NCBI GenBank assembly: GCA_965218715.1
Contig: CBDCLY010000035.1
Coordinates: 1-19,122, forward strand
DNA from: CBDCLY01 sp965218715
GTDB lineage: Bacteria > Bacteroidota > Bacteroidia > Flavobacteriales_E > Vicingaceae
Length of the DNA stretch: 19,122 nucleotides
Reading direction: 5' to 3'
Shown: positions 7,721-16,020 of the stretch, in pieces
Layout: every line of letters starts with the position of its first letter
How positions within the stretch are numbered: position 1 is the stretch's first letter
The notes under the pieces: model-generated
What the model was told of the DNA's origin: nothing
What the model saw: only the letters and a program-made list of their open reading frames with translations
Databases searched by the model: none
Made by a program: the position numbers and the translations under genes

Positions 7721-8524
7721 GTGGAAAGTTTAACCTGGACCATCTTAATTGCATTAATTCTAATCACCTTGTTGGTTGGGATACTATTGAGTTTCTATTT
7801 TTTACAGGAAAAGATCATTTTTTCACCAATACGCTTGCCACAGAACTATGCCTATCCTTTTGAGCAAGAGTTTGAAGAACTGTTTATTGGAGTTGAGCCT
7901 GGGATTAAACTAAATGCATTGCTATTCAAATCAAAAGAGAAAAAGGGATTGGTTTTCTATATCCATGGAAATGCTGATAACCTCAGGTACTGGGGAGATT
8001 ATTCCAAAAGTTTTTTAGAATTGGGATATGATGTATTTATGTATGATTTTCGCGGCTTTGGGAAAAGTGATGGGAAAATAAAAGGGGAGAAGAACCTCCA
8101 AAGAGATGCCAAAATTCTATACCGCCAAATGGCTCAAGAATATGGTGAAAGCAACATCATCATTTATGGCTTTTCCATTGGGACTGGAATTGCTTCTCGT
8201 TTGGCCAGTAAAAACAATGCGAAGCACTTAGTTTTGGAAGCCCCTTATTTCAATTTCATCGATTTGGTGAAATTTCACAAAGCTTATTTGCCAGCAGACC
8301 TAATTAGTAAATACCACTTTAGAACCAATCGTTATCTACCAGAAGTAAAGTCTCCAATTACCATCTTTCATGGTACAGAAGATCAGAAAGTGCCATTTTA
8401 CTCTGGAAAACGATTAAAGGATTCTAACCCTAATCTCACTTTCATTCCAATGATAGGCGCTACTCACAGCGACATGCAGGGAATGGAGCTGTATCAAAAG
8501 GAGATGACCAAGATTTTAGTTTAA
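7721..8524 (+). CDS. Membrane-anchored alpha/beta hydrolase (Bem46/ABHD13-like)
   Basis: 267 residues from GTG 7721; TTG 7718 is an alternative only one codon earlier. A single N-terminal membrane helix (about residues 5-28) anchors the enzyme, followed by the QEKIIFSP sequence typical of this group. The hydrolase core shows the oxyanion region YIHGNADN (80-86), the strand YDFRGFGKSDG, the nucleophile elbow G-F-S152-I-G, the acid D221 in HGTEDQKVP and H249 in GATHSDM, so the catalytic triad is complete. It should cleave an ester or thioester, but the substrate is unknown. The gene is alone on its strand, divergent from the TlpA operon, and ends 3 nt from the stop codon of prfC. Confidence 0.9.
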   Translation: MESLTWTILIALILITLLVGILLSFYFLQEKIIFSPIRLPQNYAYPFEQEFEELFIGVEPGIKLNALLFKSKEKKGLVFYIHGNADNLRYWGDYSKSFLELGYDVFMYDFRGFGKSDGKIKGEKNLQRDAKILYRQMAQEYGESNIIIYGFSIGTGIASRLASKNNAKHLVLEAPYFNFIDLVKFHKAYLPADLISKYHFRTNRYLPEVKSPITIFHGTEDQKVPFYSGKRLKDSNPNLTFIPMIGATHSDMQGMELYQKEMTKILV

Positions 8525-8533
8525 GCACTAAAA
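8514..8533. repeat. 7-bp inverted repeat spanning two convergent stop codons
   Basis: TTTTAGT (8514-8520), spacer TTAAGC, ACTAAAA (8527-8533). It contains the ends of both the hydrolase and prfC reading frames. The stem is AT-rich and no T tract follows, so it would be at most a weak terminator. Confidence 0.35.
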
Positions 8534-10105
8534 CTCTGAAGTAAAGTGGAAGTCAATGTCGGGGTAATTGTCTTGAGTGATTTTCAATATCCCAGCAGTT
8601 TGAGCCAAGAAAACCAAGTTCCCATCACGATCATTGACCACATAATTGGCCTTTAGTCGCATGAATTCATCCATCATCTCTTTGTTCTCAGAAGTAAACC
8701 AACATGCCTTATAGAAATTCATTGGATGAAAGCTACAGCTTGCATTGTATTCATGGGCCAATCGATATTGGATGACTTCGAATTGCAGTTCACCAACCGT
8801 TCCAATGTATTTTTTGTTGCCCATTCTTGCGGTAAACAATTGAGCTACACCTTCTTCTGTTAATTGATGAATTCCCTTCTCCAATTGCTTGGTTTTAAGC
8901 GGATTGGTATTGACCACTTCCTTAAAGATTTCAGGTGAGAAGCTAGGGATTCCTTTGAAAGTAAACTTGCTTCCTTCAGTTAGAGTATCTCCAATTTTAA
9001 AGTTTCCGGTATCGTATAAGCCGATAACATCACCAGCAAATGCATCATCAATTAGGCTTTTGTCTTTGGCCATAAAACTGGTTGGATTGGCAAACTTCAA
9101 TTTCTTATCCAAGCGCACGTGATGGAAAAATTTGTTTCGCTCAAACTTCCCACTACAAACCCTTAAAAACGCTATCCTATCTCTATGATTAGGATCTAAA
9201 TTGGCGTGAATTTTAAAAACAAAACCACTGAACTTATCTCTGTTTGGCTCTATCAAGCCTTCATCTGTTTCTCTTCCTTTGGGATTGGGAGCAATTTCAA
9301 TGAATTGATCCAACATCTCTTGTATACCAAAATTGTTGACAGCACTGCCAAAAAATACAGGAGCAATCTCTCCATCCAGGTATTCTTGCTCGTTCAAGGG
9401 ATCATAAACTCCTTCAATTAGTTCTACATCTTCTCTAAGTGGTCCAGCTTCATCTCCTAATAACTCATCCACTTGTTGATCTGCCAAATCATTGATGGTA
9501 ATGATGTCTTTGGCCTTTTTAGTCTTGTCACCTTCAAAAAGATTCACCGCTTTTGCACCAAGATTATAAACTCCCTTGAAAGTAGCCCCAATGCCTATTG
9601 GCCATGTCATTGGCCTTACCTTAATCGATAGTTTATCCTCCAATTCATCCAAAAGGTCGAAAGCATCTCTTCCTTCCAAATCCATCTTGTTGATGAACAC
9701 GATCACTGGAGTATTCCTCATCCGGCATACTTCCATCAAACGTTCCGTTTGTGCTTCAACCCCTTTCACACAATCGATGACCAAGATGACACTATCAACC
9801 GCTGTAAGGGTTCTGTAGGTGTCTTCAGCAAAATCCTTGTGACCTGGAGTATCCAGCAGATTAATGAGTTTGTCTTTGTATTCAAAACCCATTACAGAAG
9901 TAGCCACTGAGATTCCCCTTTGTTTTTCAATTTCCATGAAATCGGAGGTGGCAGTCTTCTTGATCTTATTGTTCTTAACCGCACCAGCAGTTTGTATTGC
10001 ACCCCCAAAAAGCAAAAATTTCTCTGTTAATGTGGTCTTACCAGCATCTGGGTGACTAATAATCGCGAATGTCTTTCTTTTGGATATTTCTTCAGTGTAC
10101 TTCAT
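8528..10105 (-). CDS. prfC: Peptide chain release factor 3 (RF3)
   Basis: Translational GTPase that recycles RF1/RF2 from the ribosome after peptide release. The start is taken at ATG 10105 (525 residues, close to the roughly 529 of E. coli RF3). A longer reading from 10126 would begin inside the -7 promoter element. GTPase motifs: SHPDAGKTT (17-25), switch region with EKQRGISVATSVM, DTPGH (85-89), NKMD (139-142). RF3-type domains II and III follow, including the conserved stretch GTVGELQFEVIQYRL near the C-terminus. Cytoplasmic. It has its own promoter element (10124-10131), so it need not depend on the T9SS gene 42 nt upstream. It runs tail to tail with the hydrolase gene, and the two stop codons lie in a shared short inverted repeat. 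Confidence 0.97.
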   Translation of the reverse strand: MKYTEEISKRKTFAIISHPDAGKTTLTEKFLLFGGAIQTAGAVKNNKIKKTATSDFMEIEKQRGISVATSVMGFEYKDKLINLLDTPGHKDFAEDTYRTLTAVDSVILVIDCVKGVEAQTERLMEVCRMRNTPVIVFINKMDLEGRDAFDLLDELEDKLSIKVRPMTWPIGIGATFKGVYNLGAKAVNLFEGDKTKKAKDIITINDLADQQVDELLGDEAGPLREDVELIEGVYDPLNEQEYLDGEIAPVFFGSAVNNFGIQEMLDQFIEIAPNPKGRETDEGLIEPNRDKFSGFVFKIHANLDPNHRDRIAFLRVCSGKFERNKFFHHVRLDKKLKFANPTSFMAKDKSLIDDAFAGDVIGLYDTGNFKIGDTLTEGSKFTFKGIPSFSPEIFKEVVNTNPLKTKQLEKGIHQLTEEGVAQLFTARMGNKKYIGTVGELQFEVIQYRLAHEYNASCSFHPMNFYKACWFTSENKEMMDEFMRLKANYVVNDRDGNLVFLAQTAGILKITQDNYPDIDFHFTSEF

Positions 10106-10123
10106 GCTGGCCAATTGCGGCTG

Positions 10124-10131
10124 CAAATTTA
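10124..10131 (-). promoter_or_regulatory. -7 promoter element of prfC (TAAATTTG)
   Basis: An exact match to TAnnTTTG on the minus strand, continued by CAGCC. It ends 18 nt before the ATG at 10105, implying a leader of roughly 15 nt. No TTG is seen at the expected -33 spacing. Confidence 0.55.
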
Positions 10132-10147
10132 GCGAAATGTATCCTGC

Positions 10148-11461
10148 TTAAAGCTTAATAATTTGTTTTTGATGATGTTTACCTTCAAGAATGAAATCGA
10201 TGAAGTAAGCGCCAGATTTTAGGCCCTTAATGTTTATGTTATCATTGCTGTACACCATCTTTCTCATGATTAATTTTCCAGAAGCATTGAACAATCGAAA
10301 TTCTATTGGCTGATCATTTTTCGCAATTATCTTAAAATGGTCTGAAACTGGGTTTGGGGAAATGCTAAAACTCTCTTCTTCTTGAGTTTCATCAATACCA
10401 ACTGCTGGCCTTAAGTCAATGTTCTCTCCAGCAGAACAGGCATTTGCATCAAATAGATACAAATGATATATGGCAGGGCAGAGGCTATCAAAAAATGGAG
10501 TTTGAGCATTTTCATAATGAGGTAATTGATTGTTGCTGATATAATATTGTACAGGTTGGCGAACATTGGTTGGCGACAATCTCACTTCTCCATCACAGTG
10601 GTTGGCTTGGCTAGCAATTAAGGAAGTGTTTAATGAAATGGAATCCCTCATCTTGATGTGGTAATTTCTTTCATGACGTATTCCTAAAGAATCAACAAAC
10701 ACCACACGAACATATCCAATAGGAACTTCACCGCTGGAGAAGGTCCACCAGTTAATGCTATCGGTAGTCCAGGTAATGCTATCCTGGCTATATTGTGTAT
10801 AGAATTGTTGAGCTGGCCCTGGTGCGGCATTGGAGAAATTGGGATAGATGCAGCCGTAATTAGAGCCATGACAAGCATCCCAATAAGTTCCTAATGGACA
10901 TCTAGGTCCATAACCCGGTTGGATCCAAGCCAATTCATCTTCTGAAAATCCATGTTCATTAGCCCAATCATCAACAGCATTGTAATTCATTTCACGGATG
11001 TACAAATTGTTGCTTTCCTTAGCAATCTTTTTGGCCAATTCTGCATGACCAGACTGGATGATTAAATGGCCTACAGCGCAAGCAGTACCGAAATCATCAA
11101 TAAAATAGGGGATGCGATAAGAATGATTGGTATTGATTGGAAATTGACCCGCGAGTGCATACTGTTTTAAAACTTCAATTAGTTCTTTTCGCTTGGATTG
11201 GATCAGCAAATTGGAGTTTTTTTCTTTTGACAATTCCTCTGCCACTAAAAGCAAGTGAATTTGAATCGGTTTCAGTTTTTGATTCGAATTCAATAGCTCA
11301 ATTAAGCTGCATTCTCCTAAGGATTTGGTTTTCCATTCTTGGTTCACCATTTCAAGCTGAATCTTTGAAAATTGCGAGGAAGATTGTGCAGAGATTAGTT
11401 GAGGAATAAAAACTAGGGTAAAACCAATAAGAGTGATGAGGCAATTCGATTTCCAATTCAT
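10148..11461 (-). CDS. T9SS-secreted protein with a CAVG/'IQPGY' module
   Basis: 437 residues. Signal peptide ends near SAQ (residue 26). A helical region (about 45-105) leads into a compact module at 107-184: FPIN, RIPYFIDDFGTACAVGHLI (116-134), then a helical stretch and WANEHGFSEDELAWIQPGY (166-184). I have seen such 'FID..GT.CAVG.L ... E.A.IQP.Y' modules in uncharacterised secreted proteins, but know no function. A Cys-rich patch follows (CPLGTYWDACHGSNYGC, 188-204), then an Ig-like beta region, then a type A T9SS sorting domain (364-437; SISPNPVSDHFKI to the end, closing KQIIKL). Likely surface-attached or released. The odd point is a small alpha-helical Cys-containing module at the front of an otherwise adhesin-like layout. 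Confidence 0.88.
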   Translation of the reverse strand: MNWKSNCLITLIGFTLVFIPQLISAQSSSQFSKIQLEMVNQEWKTKSLGECSLIELLNSNQKLKPIQIHLLLVAEELSKEKNSNLLIQSKRKELIEVLKQYALAGQFPINTNHSYRIPYFIDDFGTACAVGHLIIQSGHAELAKKIAKESNNLYIREMNYNAVDDWANEHGFSEDELAWIQPGYGPRCPLGTYWDACHGSNYGCIYPNFSNAAPGPAQQFYTQYSQDSITWTTDSINWWTFSSGEVPIGYVRVVFVDSLGIRHERNYHIKMRDSISLNTSLIASQANHCDGEVRLSPTNVRQPVQYYISNNQLPHYENAQTPFFDSLCPAIYHLYLFDANACSAGENIDLRPAVGIDETQEEESFSISPNPVSDHFKIIAKNDQPIEFRLFNASGKLIMRKMVYSNDNINIKGLKSGAYFIDFILEGKHHQKQIIKL

Positions 11462-11504
11462 CTTCTAAATTTAAATAATAAAGCACTAAGTACTAAGAGT
11501 TTAG

Positions 11505-11512
11505 CAAAATTG
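11505..11512 (-). promoter_or_regulatory. Possible -7 element of the CAVG-module gene (CAATTTTG)
   Basis: Matches TAnnTTTG at seven of eight positions on the minus strand, 43 nt upstream of the ATG at 11461. The leader between is AT-rich with AAATTTAGAAG directly before the start. Motif evidence only. Confidence 0.3.
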
Positions 11513-11568
11513 TTCAAATAAAATAATAAAATGCTCCATAATATATCATGAGAACATAAGTTTCATGG

Positions 11569-11576
11569 TACTTTTG
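11569..11576 (+). promoter_or_regulatory. -7 promoter element of the SF2 helicase gene (TACTTTTG)
   Basis: An exact TAnnTTTG match followed by CA. It ends only 9 nt before the ATG at 11586, so the transcript would be nearly leaderless. This supports ATG 11586 over the longer reading from 11565, which would start upstream of the promoter element. Confidence 0.55.
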
Positions 11577-11585
11577 CAATTATCC

Positions 11586-13124
11586 ATGGAGGAAGTCAAT
11601 AAAATAGATTTAACGAGTATAGAAGAGGGAGAAATCGGTAAAGATTTATACCCCTTTCAGTTGGAAGCCATTCAACAGATTTCTGATAAACTACGGGGCC
11701 TTCAAGACAATCACAACATCCTTTTTCAATTGCCAACAGGTGGCGGAAAAACTGTCATTTTCTCTGAAATTGCTAGGCGATACATCAAGGCCACTCAGAA
11801 AAAGGTCTTGATCCTAACGCATAGAATCGAATTGTGCAAGCAGACGGCTAACATGCTTAGCGACTTTGGAGTCAAGAATAAGGTCATTGACAGTAAGGTG
11901 AAGTCTTTGCCAGACCAAAATGATTACATGTGTTTTGTTGCCATGGTAGAGACGCTTAATAATCGTTTACAAGACGAAAAGATCAGCATTGAAAACATTG
12001 GGATCGTCATTGTTGATGAGGCACACTACAATAGCTTTCGAAAGCTCTTTAAGTACTTTAAGAATGTAAACATCCTTGGAGTAACGGCAACTCCATTAAG
12101 TTCTAGCATTAAATTGCCAATGAATGAAAACTATCAAGAATTGGTAGTGGGAGAATCCATTTCATCTTTGATTAAAAAAGGGTTCCTTTCTAGGGCGACC
12201 ACTTTTAGCTACAACGTTCGCTTGGATAGTTTAAAGATTGGAATTAATGGAGATTATACTGTTAAATCCTCTGAGCAATTGTATGGCAATATGGTCATGC
12301 AAGAGAAACTACTTCGGGCTTATGAAGAAAAAGCTTTAGGTAAAAAGACCCTCATCTTTAACAATGGAATTGCCACCTCCTATGGGGTTTACGATACCTT
12401 TAAGAATGCCGGTTATGATATTCGTCACCTCGACCACAATACACCAGACCAGGAGAGAAGAGACATTCTAATTTGGTTCAAAGAAGTGCCAAATGCCATC
12501 ATTAGTTCGGTTGGGATTTTAACTACAGGTTTTGATGAGCCTACTGTAGATACTATCATTTTAAACAGAGCAACTAGGTCTCTAAGTTTATATCATCAGA
12601 TGATAGGTAGAGGCTCAAGAGTATTGCCCAATAAAAAGAATTTTACTGTTATCGATTTAGGAAATAACCTTCATCGATTTGGATTATGGGATTCTCCTGT
12701 TGATTGGTATCACATTTTTCAGGCACCGCATCAATATTATGATGATTTAAAATCTGACGACATCATTGAAAGACAGTTCATCTATGATATGCCAGATGAC
12801 GTTAGGGCAATGTTTAGCAAATCAGATGACATTCAATTTGATGTAAAAGCAGCCTATGAAAAGGCCATGTCGCAGAACCTACATTCTAAAACAGTGATTC
12901 AAAGCTCGATTGATCAACACGTGCGAATTTGTACAGAGAATTCAGAAGACATGTGGGACGCATTGGATTTAGCCAAAATTCTTGAAGAAGACATCAAAGA
13001 TAGAATTCGTCATTATTCTTATTGCACCATCAAAACCACCAAGAATTACCTCATTTGGTTGGAAGAAGATTATACCAGACGATTAAAATCTTCTGTTCGA
13101 AAGTTCTATTCTAGTCAGGACTAA
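11586..13124 (+). CDS. DEAH-type SF2 helicase (RadD/SSL2-like)
   Basis: 512 residues from ATG 11586. SF2 motifs in order: YPFQLEAI near residue 22, Walker A PTGGGKT (50-56), motif Ia LTHR (77-80), DEAH (144-147), TATP (167-170), motif V region GILTTGFDEPTVD, motif VI QMIGRGSR (338-345). This layout (ResIII plus helicase C) is that of RadD/YejH and XPB-like helicases, which act on DNA in repair. Unlike E. coli RadD I see no C-terminal four-cysteine zinc motif; the last 120 residues are helical and charged. Cytoplasmic. A role in DNA repair or recombination is inferred from family only. Its stop codon overlaps that of the convergent redoxin gene by a few bases; no partner gene is co-directional. 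Confidence 0.9.
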   Translation: MEEVNKIDLTSIEEGEIGKDLYPFQLEAIQQISDKLRGLQDNHNILFQLPTGGGKTVIFSEIARRYIKATQKKVLILTHRIELCKQTANMLSDFGVKNKVIDSKVKSLPDQNDYMCFVAMVETLNNRLQDEKISIENIGIVIVDEAHYNSFRKLFKYFKNVNILGVTATPLSSSIKLPMNENYQELVVGESISSLIKKGFLSRATTFSYNVRLDSLKIGINGDYTVKSSEQLYGNMVMQEKLLRAYEEKALGKKTLIFNNGIATSYGVYDTFKNAGYDIRHLDHNTPDQERRDILIWFKEVPNAIISSVGILTTGFDEPTVDTIILNRATRSLSLYHQMIGRGSRVLPNKKNFTVIDLGNNLHRFGLWDSPVDWYHIFQAPHQYYDDLKSDDIIERQFIYDMPDDVRAMFSKSDDIQFDVKAAYEKAMSQNLHSKTVIQSSIDQHVRICTENSEDMWDALDLAKILEEDIKDRIRHYSYCTIKTTKNYLIWLEEDYTRRLKSSVRKFYSSQD

Positions 13125-13840
13125 GGCAAGTAAATCTTCTCGATTATCGACGTTTGTCCATTCACTTGGATAAAGTAAACTCCATTTGAAAGATTGTCGA
13201 TAGACAAACGCACTTGCTTATTGGCTACCCGTGCAAAGCTGATTCTACTTCCTTTTAAATCGTATAAACTCACCTGATTAAAGTTTTCTGGAATATCATT
13301 TAAGATCAATTGACTTGTGGTTCTATTCATTTCTATGCCTAAGTCATTCAAGTTTTCTTTAATTCCAACCGTTGAGGCAGCTAAAGCTTGATTTCTTGCA
13401 GTAGTAAAGGAGGGACCGTTATAAATGATGCTTGAATCTTGCGGACTGTAAACATAATACCTTGGCATTGCTGGTCCAACCCAATCTCTATTGGCATCAT
13501 CAAAAGCAAAAACGGTAGACCAATTGTATTGGTTTTCCCAGGAAGCAATTGCAGCGCAAGGATTGCTGAAATTGTTGGGATTGAATCTGTAGGTCATTGC
13601 AGCCCAAACTTCAACTTTGGCGCTATTTTGTGCACCCCAGCTTTCATAGCCTGGAGAAGCATTGCCACAAGAAGAACAATCAACACCTTTGCTGGATATA
13701 ATAATGGCTTTCCCTGTCCCTAAAACACTTTGAATTGACTTGGTAGTGCCATTGCAATCGCTAAGGGTTGCTACTAGTGGAATTTGTGCTTGTAAGGAAA
13801 ATCCGATGAGGATTAAGGTAATCAGGCTTAGTTTCTTCAT
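13121..13840 (-). CDS. Secreted CxxC redoxin-like protein with T9SS tail
   Basis: 239 residues. Signal peptide MKKLSLITLILIGFSLQAQ. Residues about 20-150 look like a divergent thioredoxin fold: a beta strand AIIISSKGVDCSSCGNAS with C55-S-S-C58, a further Cys pair elsewhere (C29, C94), and AMPRYYVYSP as the likely cis-proline loop before a strand. The C-terminal 75 residues (SLYDLKGSRIS, LSNGVYFIQVNG, IIEKIYLP) fit a type A T9SS sorting domain, though the usual PNP opening is not evident (EMNRTTSQLIL instead). This would place a thiol-active protein on the outside of the cell, which is less common than periplasmic thioredoxins. The spacing of the CxxC from the strand fits a redox site, but activity is inferred. 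Confidence 0.85.
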   Translation of the reverse strand: MKKLSLITLILIGFSLQAQIPLVATLSDCNGTTKSIQSVLGTGKAIIISSKGVDCSSCGNASPGYESWGAQNSAKVEVWAAMTYRFNPNNFSNPCAAIASWENQYNWSTVFAFDDANRDWVGPAMPRYYVYSPQDSSIIYNGPSFTTARNQALAASTVGIKENLNDLGIEMNRTTSQLILNDIPENFNQVSLYDLKGSRISFARVANKQVRLSIDNLSNGVYFIQVNGQTSIIEKIYLP

Positions 13841-13853
13841 TTGTATTTTTTTT

Positions 13854-13861
13854 CAAAAATA
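13854..13861 (-). promoter_or_regulatory. -7 promoter element of the secreted redoxin gene (TATTTTTG)
   Basis: An exact TAnnTTTG match on the minus strand, 13 nt before the ATG at 13840, with an A-rich leader between. No TTG at the standard -33 spacing. Confidence 0.5.
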
Positions 13862-13910
13862 AGAACTCCAAATTAGTTTAAGGTCCAATGGCAGACAGTT
13901 GGAGTTCCTT
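13861..13910. repeat. Inverted repeat in a divergent promoter region
   Basis: Left arm AAGAACTCCAA (13861-13871) and right arm TTGGAGTTCCTT (13899-13910) are complementary over about 11 positions with one extra base, separated by 27 nt. The left arm touches the -7 element of the redoxin gene, so it could be an operator shared by the divergent redoxin and DUF3667 genes. A hairpin in a transcript is also possible. Confidence 0.4.
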
Positions 13911-13947
13911 CAAATATTCCTTTGGTTAAATTTTGTATTTTGGATAC

Positions 13948-15123
13948 GTGGAAAGAACCTGCTTTAATTGCAATACTAACTTAAACGAAAAGGCACATTA
14001 TTGTTCCAATTGCGGACAACAGGTAGACGATAACAACCTAAGTTTAAGAGCCGTTGGCAAATCATTTTTTGAAAATTACATTTCTTTAGACACTCGTTTT
14101 GTTAGAACTCTCAAGCCATTTTTGTTCAAACCTGGGTATTTAACACTCCGGTTCATTGAAGGCATTCGAAAAAATTATGCGAATCCATTTCGCTTGTACA
14201 TCATCACTAGCATTGTCTTTTTTAGTTTAATGTCCTACCATTTTTTAAGTCTAAATCAACTTTCTGATCAGCAAAACATTCTCAACGGAATTAAAGAAAA
14301 CACAGAACTGCAAGTGTTTGGAGATATTGATAGCACAGAATGGGCCCAACTGAATCAAGAATTGAGTCAGAGTGTGATTAAACAATTGAATGAATTGGAC
14401 AGCAGCTCTTTCATTGCAGCATTTGACCAACTATCCTCTTTGAAGAAAAAGAGAGTAGCTCGTGATTTAGATGATGATTTACAAAAGGCAATAGGCTTGG
14501 CAAAAGACTCCAGTATATTCGACACAGAAGCAGGACTTAATTTTACCAGTGAATCACAAGGCTTTCAATACGATGTCTTTGATATGGATTGGGAGAAAAT
14601 CAAACTGTATCGATATGATAAACGCTATAGCGATGCCATGTTGTTAGACAGCATGAGCCTAGAACCAACTTCTAAATTGAATCATTTAATGTTGATGCAG
14701 TCTTTAAGAGTTTATCGCTCCGACAGAGATACGGTGAGTAAGTATGTATTGAAGAACATGTCTTTTGTGATGTTTTTATTGGTTCCACTATTTGCATTAT
14801 TATTGAAGCTCTTTTATTACAAATCAAGATTGAAATATGTTGGACATTTGATTCATAGCATCCACATTCATTCCTTTAGTTTTTTCTTGTTAAGTGTTTG
14901 GATGGGCTTTTCATTGCTAAACATCAGCCCAGAAATTGCAAATACCCTTCAGATAATTGTCATCATTTGGATGTTTATTCACTTTATCAAATCAATAAAG
15001 GTGGTTTACAAGCGGAGTTGGATAGGAGTGCTTGCAAAAACATTACTTTTGGGATTCATGTATTCCATTTTACTAGGAACTTTCATCGTTCTTGAAATGA
15101 TGGTTTCATTTTTAATGTATTAG
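13948..15123 (+). CDS. DUF3667-like membrane protein with zinc ribbon
   Basis: 391 residues from GTG 13948; the longer TTG reading from 13933 adds only MYFGY and leaves almost no room for a promoter. An N-terminal zinc ribbon (C5, C8, C19, C22 in CFNCN...CSNCG) is followed by FVRTLKPFLFKPG and IEGIRKNYANPFRLYI, the pattern of the DUF3667 family. Membrane helices: about 81-101, 271-290, 307-325, 333-350 and 361-387, with a large charged loop between the first two. Function of the family is unknown. The downstream choice-of-anchor V gene starts 6 nt after the stop, so the two are probably co-transcribed; whether they work together is open. Confidence 0.87.
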   Translation: MERTCFNCNTNLNEKAHYCSNCGQQVDDNNLSLRAVGKSFFENYISLDTRFVRTLKPFLFKPGYLTLRFIEGIRKNYANPFRLYIITSIVFFSLMSYHFLSLNQLSDQQNILNGIKENTELQVFGDIDSTEWAQLNQELSQSVIKQLNELDSSSFIAAFDQLSSLKKKRVARDLDDDLQKAIGLAKDSSIFDTEAGLNFTSESQGFQYDVFDMDWEKIKLYRYDKRYSDAMLLDSMSLEPTSKLNHLMLMQSLRVYRSDRDTVSKYVLKNMSFVMFLLVPLFALLLKLFYYKSRLKYVGHLIHSIHIHSFSFFLLSVWMGFSLLNISPEIANTLQIIVIIWMFIHFIKSIKVVYKRSWIGVLAKTLLLGFMYSILLGTFIVLEMMVSFLMY

Positions 15124-15129
15124 CAAATT

Positions 15130-15957
15130 ATGAAAACACTTAGAAATTTATTCATTCTCAGTTTAGCTGGCATCACGGCTAGTGTCTTATTTACAGCCAG
15201 CTCAGGAGGAAGAGCATTTGCTGCCAACAGTGGAAACACTGGTGCACCTGGAGAATCTCAAACTTGTAGATCTTGTCATGGAACTGGTTTTGGAACAACA
15301 GTTTCTTTAACGGTTAAGGACAATTCTGGTTTTCCTGTGATAGAATACACACCCGGACAAAGCTATGAAGTAGAAGTAAGTGTGAACACCACACAAGGCA
15401 ATCCAGCGAGATATGGTTTTCAAATGCTGACATTAAAAAGTGGCAATGCACAATACAATGCTTGGTCGAATCCTTCCATCAATACTAGAATTGATGCCAT
15501 TTCTAATGGAAGAAGCTATGCAGAGCACAAAGGCACAAGCATCAGCAACTTATTTACTGTAGATTGGACAGCACCAGCTGTTGGAACAGGAAACATTACG
15601 TTTTATGCAGGTGGAGCAGCAGTTAATAGCAATAGAGGAACTTCTGGAGATGGCGGAAATACCACTTCTTTTGTATTACCAGAATCAACAAGCACAGGCT
15701 TAGCCAATGAAGAAGCCAATGCTTCTTTCACCTTTTTCCCTAATCCAGCCAATGATTGGGTACAAATTAAATCGGAAGGGGTACAAAGCATTCAAGTGTT
15801 TAATATAACTGGTCAAGTGCTTAAGAGTGAAGACTACAAAGGGAAGGCAGGTCAACAATACCAGATAAATGTAGCAGATTTAGCAGCCGGAACTTATTTT
15901 GTTCAAGTGAACCTGAAAGGGGGCACAAAGCAGATAAAAAAACTGATTGTTCGATAA
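15130..15957 (+). CDS. Choice-of-anchor V protein with CxxCH motif and T9SS tail
   Basis: 275 residues. Signal peptide about 1-32 (ends near AFAA). Next comes TGAPGESQTCRSCHG: a single CxxCH (C46, C49, H50) in the usual place for the reeler-like choice-of-anchor V domain. The domain continues to about 182 with YTPGQSYEVEVSV, RYGFQMLTL, EHKG, VDWTAPAVGTGNITFYAGG. CxxCH is the covalent haem c signature, but in this family haem attachment is not established to my knowledge. Residues about 198-275 are a type A T9SS sorting domain (FTFFPNPANDWVQI, LAAGTYFVQVN, KKLIVR). The product should be exported and surface-anchored or released. It follows the DUF3667 gene after 6 nt. Confidence 0.9.
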   Translation: MKTLRNLFILSLAGITASVLFTASSGGRAFAANSGNTGAPGESQTCRSCHGTGFGTTVSLTVKDNSGFPVIEYTPGQSYEVEVSVNTTQGNPARYGFQMLTLKSGNAQYNAWSNPSINTRIDAISNGRSYAEHKGTSISNLFTVDWTAPAVGTGNITFYAGGAAVNSNRGTSGDGGNTTSFVLPESTSTGLANEEANASFTFFPNPANDWVQIKSEGVQSIQVFNITGQVLKSEDYKGKAGQQYQINVADLAAGTYFVQVNLKGGTKQIKKLIVR

Positions 15958-15992
15958 AACAATTAAAAAACACCCAGTCCATTCGCTTTGCC

Positions 15993-16005
15993 TAATTTTG
16001 CAGCT
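15993..16005 (+). promoter_or_regulatory. -7 promoter element of the DEAD-box helicase gene (TAATTTTGCAGCT)
   Basis: TAATTTTG (15993-16000) is an exact TAnnTTTG match followed by CAGCT. It ends 20 nt before the GTG start at 16021. No TTG at -33 spacing. It implies transcription separate from the choice-of-anchor V gene 63 nt upstream. Confidence 0.55.
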
Positions 16006-16020
16006 CATTAAAAGAGTACC

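Noticed and set aside
8514..8533. Intrinsic terminator between the hydrolase and prfC
   Set aside because: The 7-bp stem is AT-rich and has no following T tract; kept only as an inverted repeat.
11586..13124. Part of a phage-defence or restriction system
   Set aside because: The SF2 helicase has no nuclease, methylase or specificity partner next to it; neighbours are secreted-protein genes on the other strand.
15130..15957. Multihaem cytochrome
   Set aside because: Only one CxxCH is present, and the rest matches a choice-of-anchor V domain with a T9SS tail.
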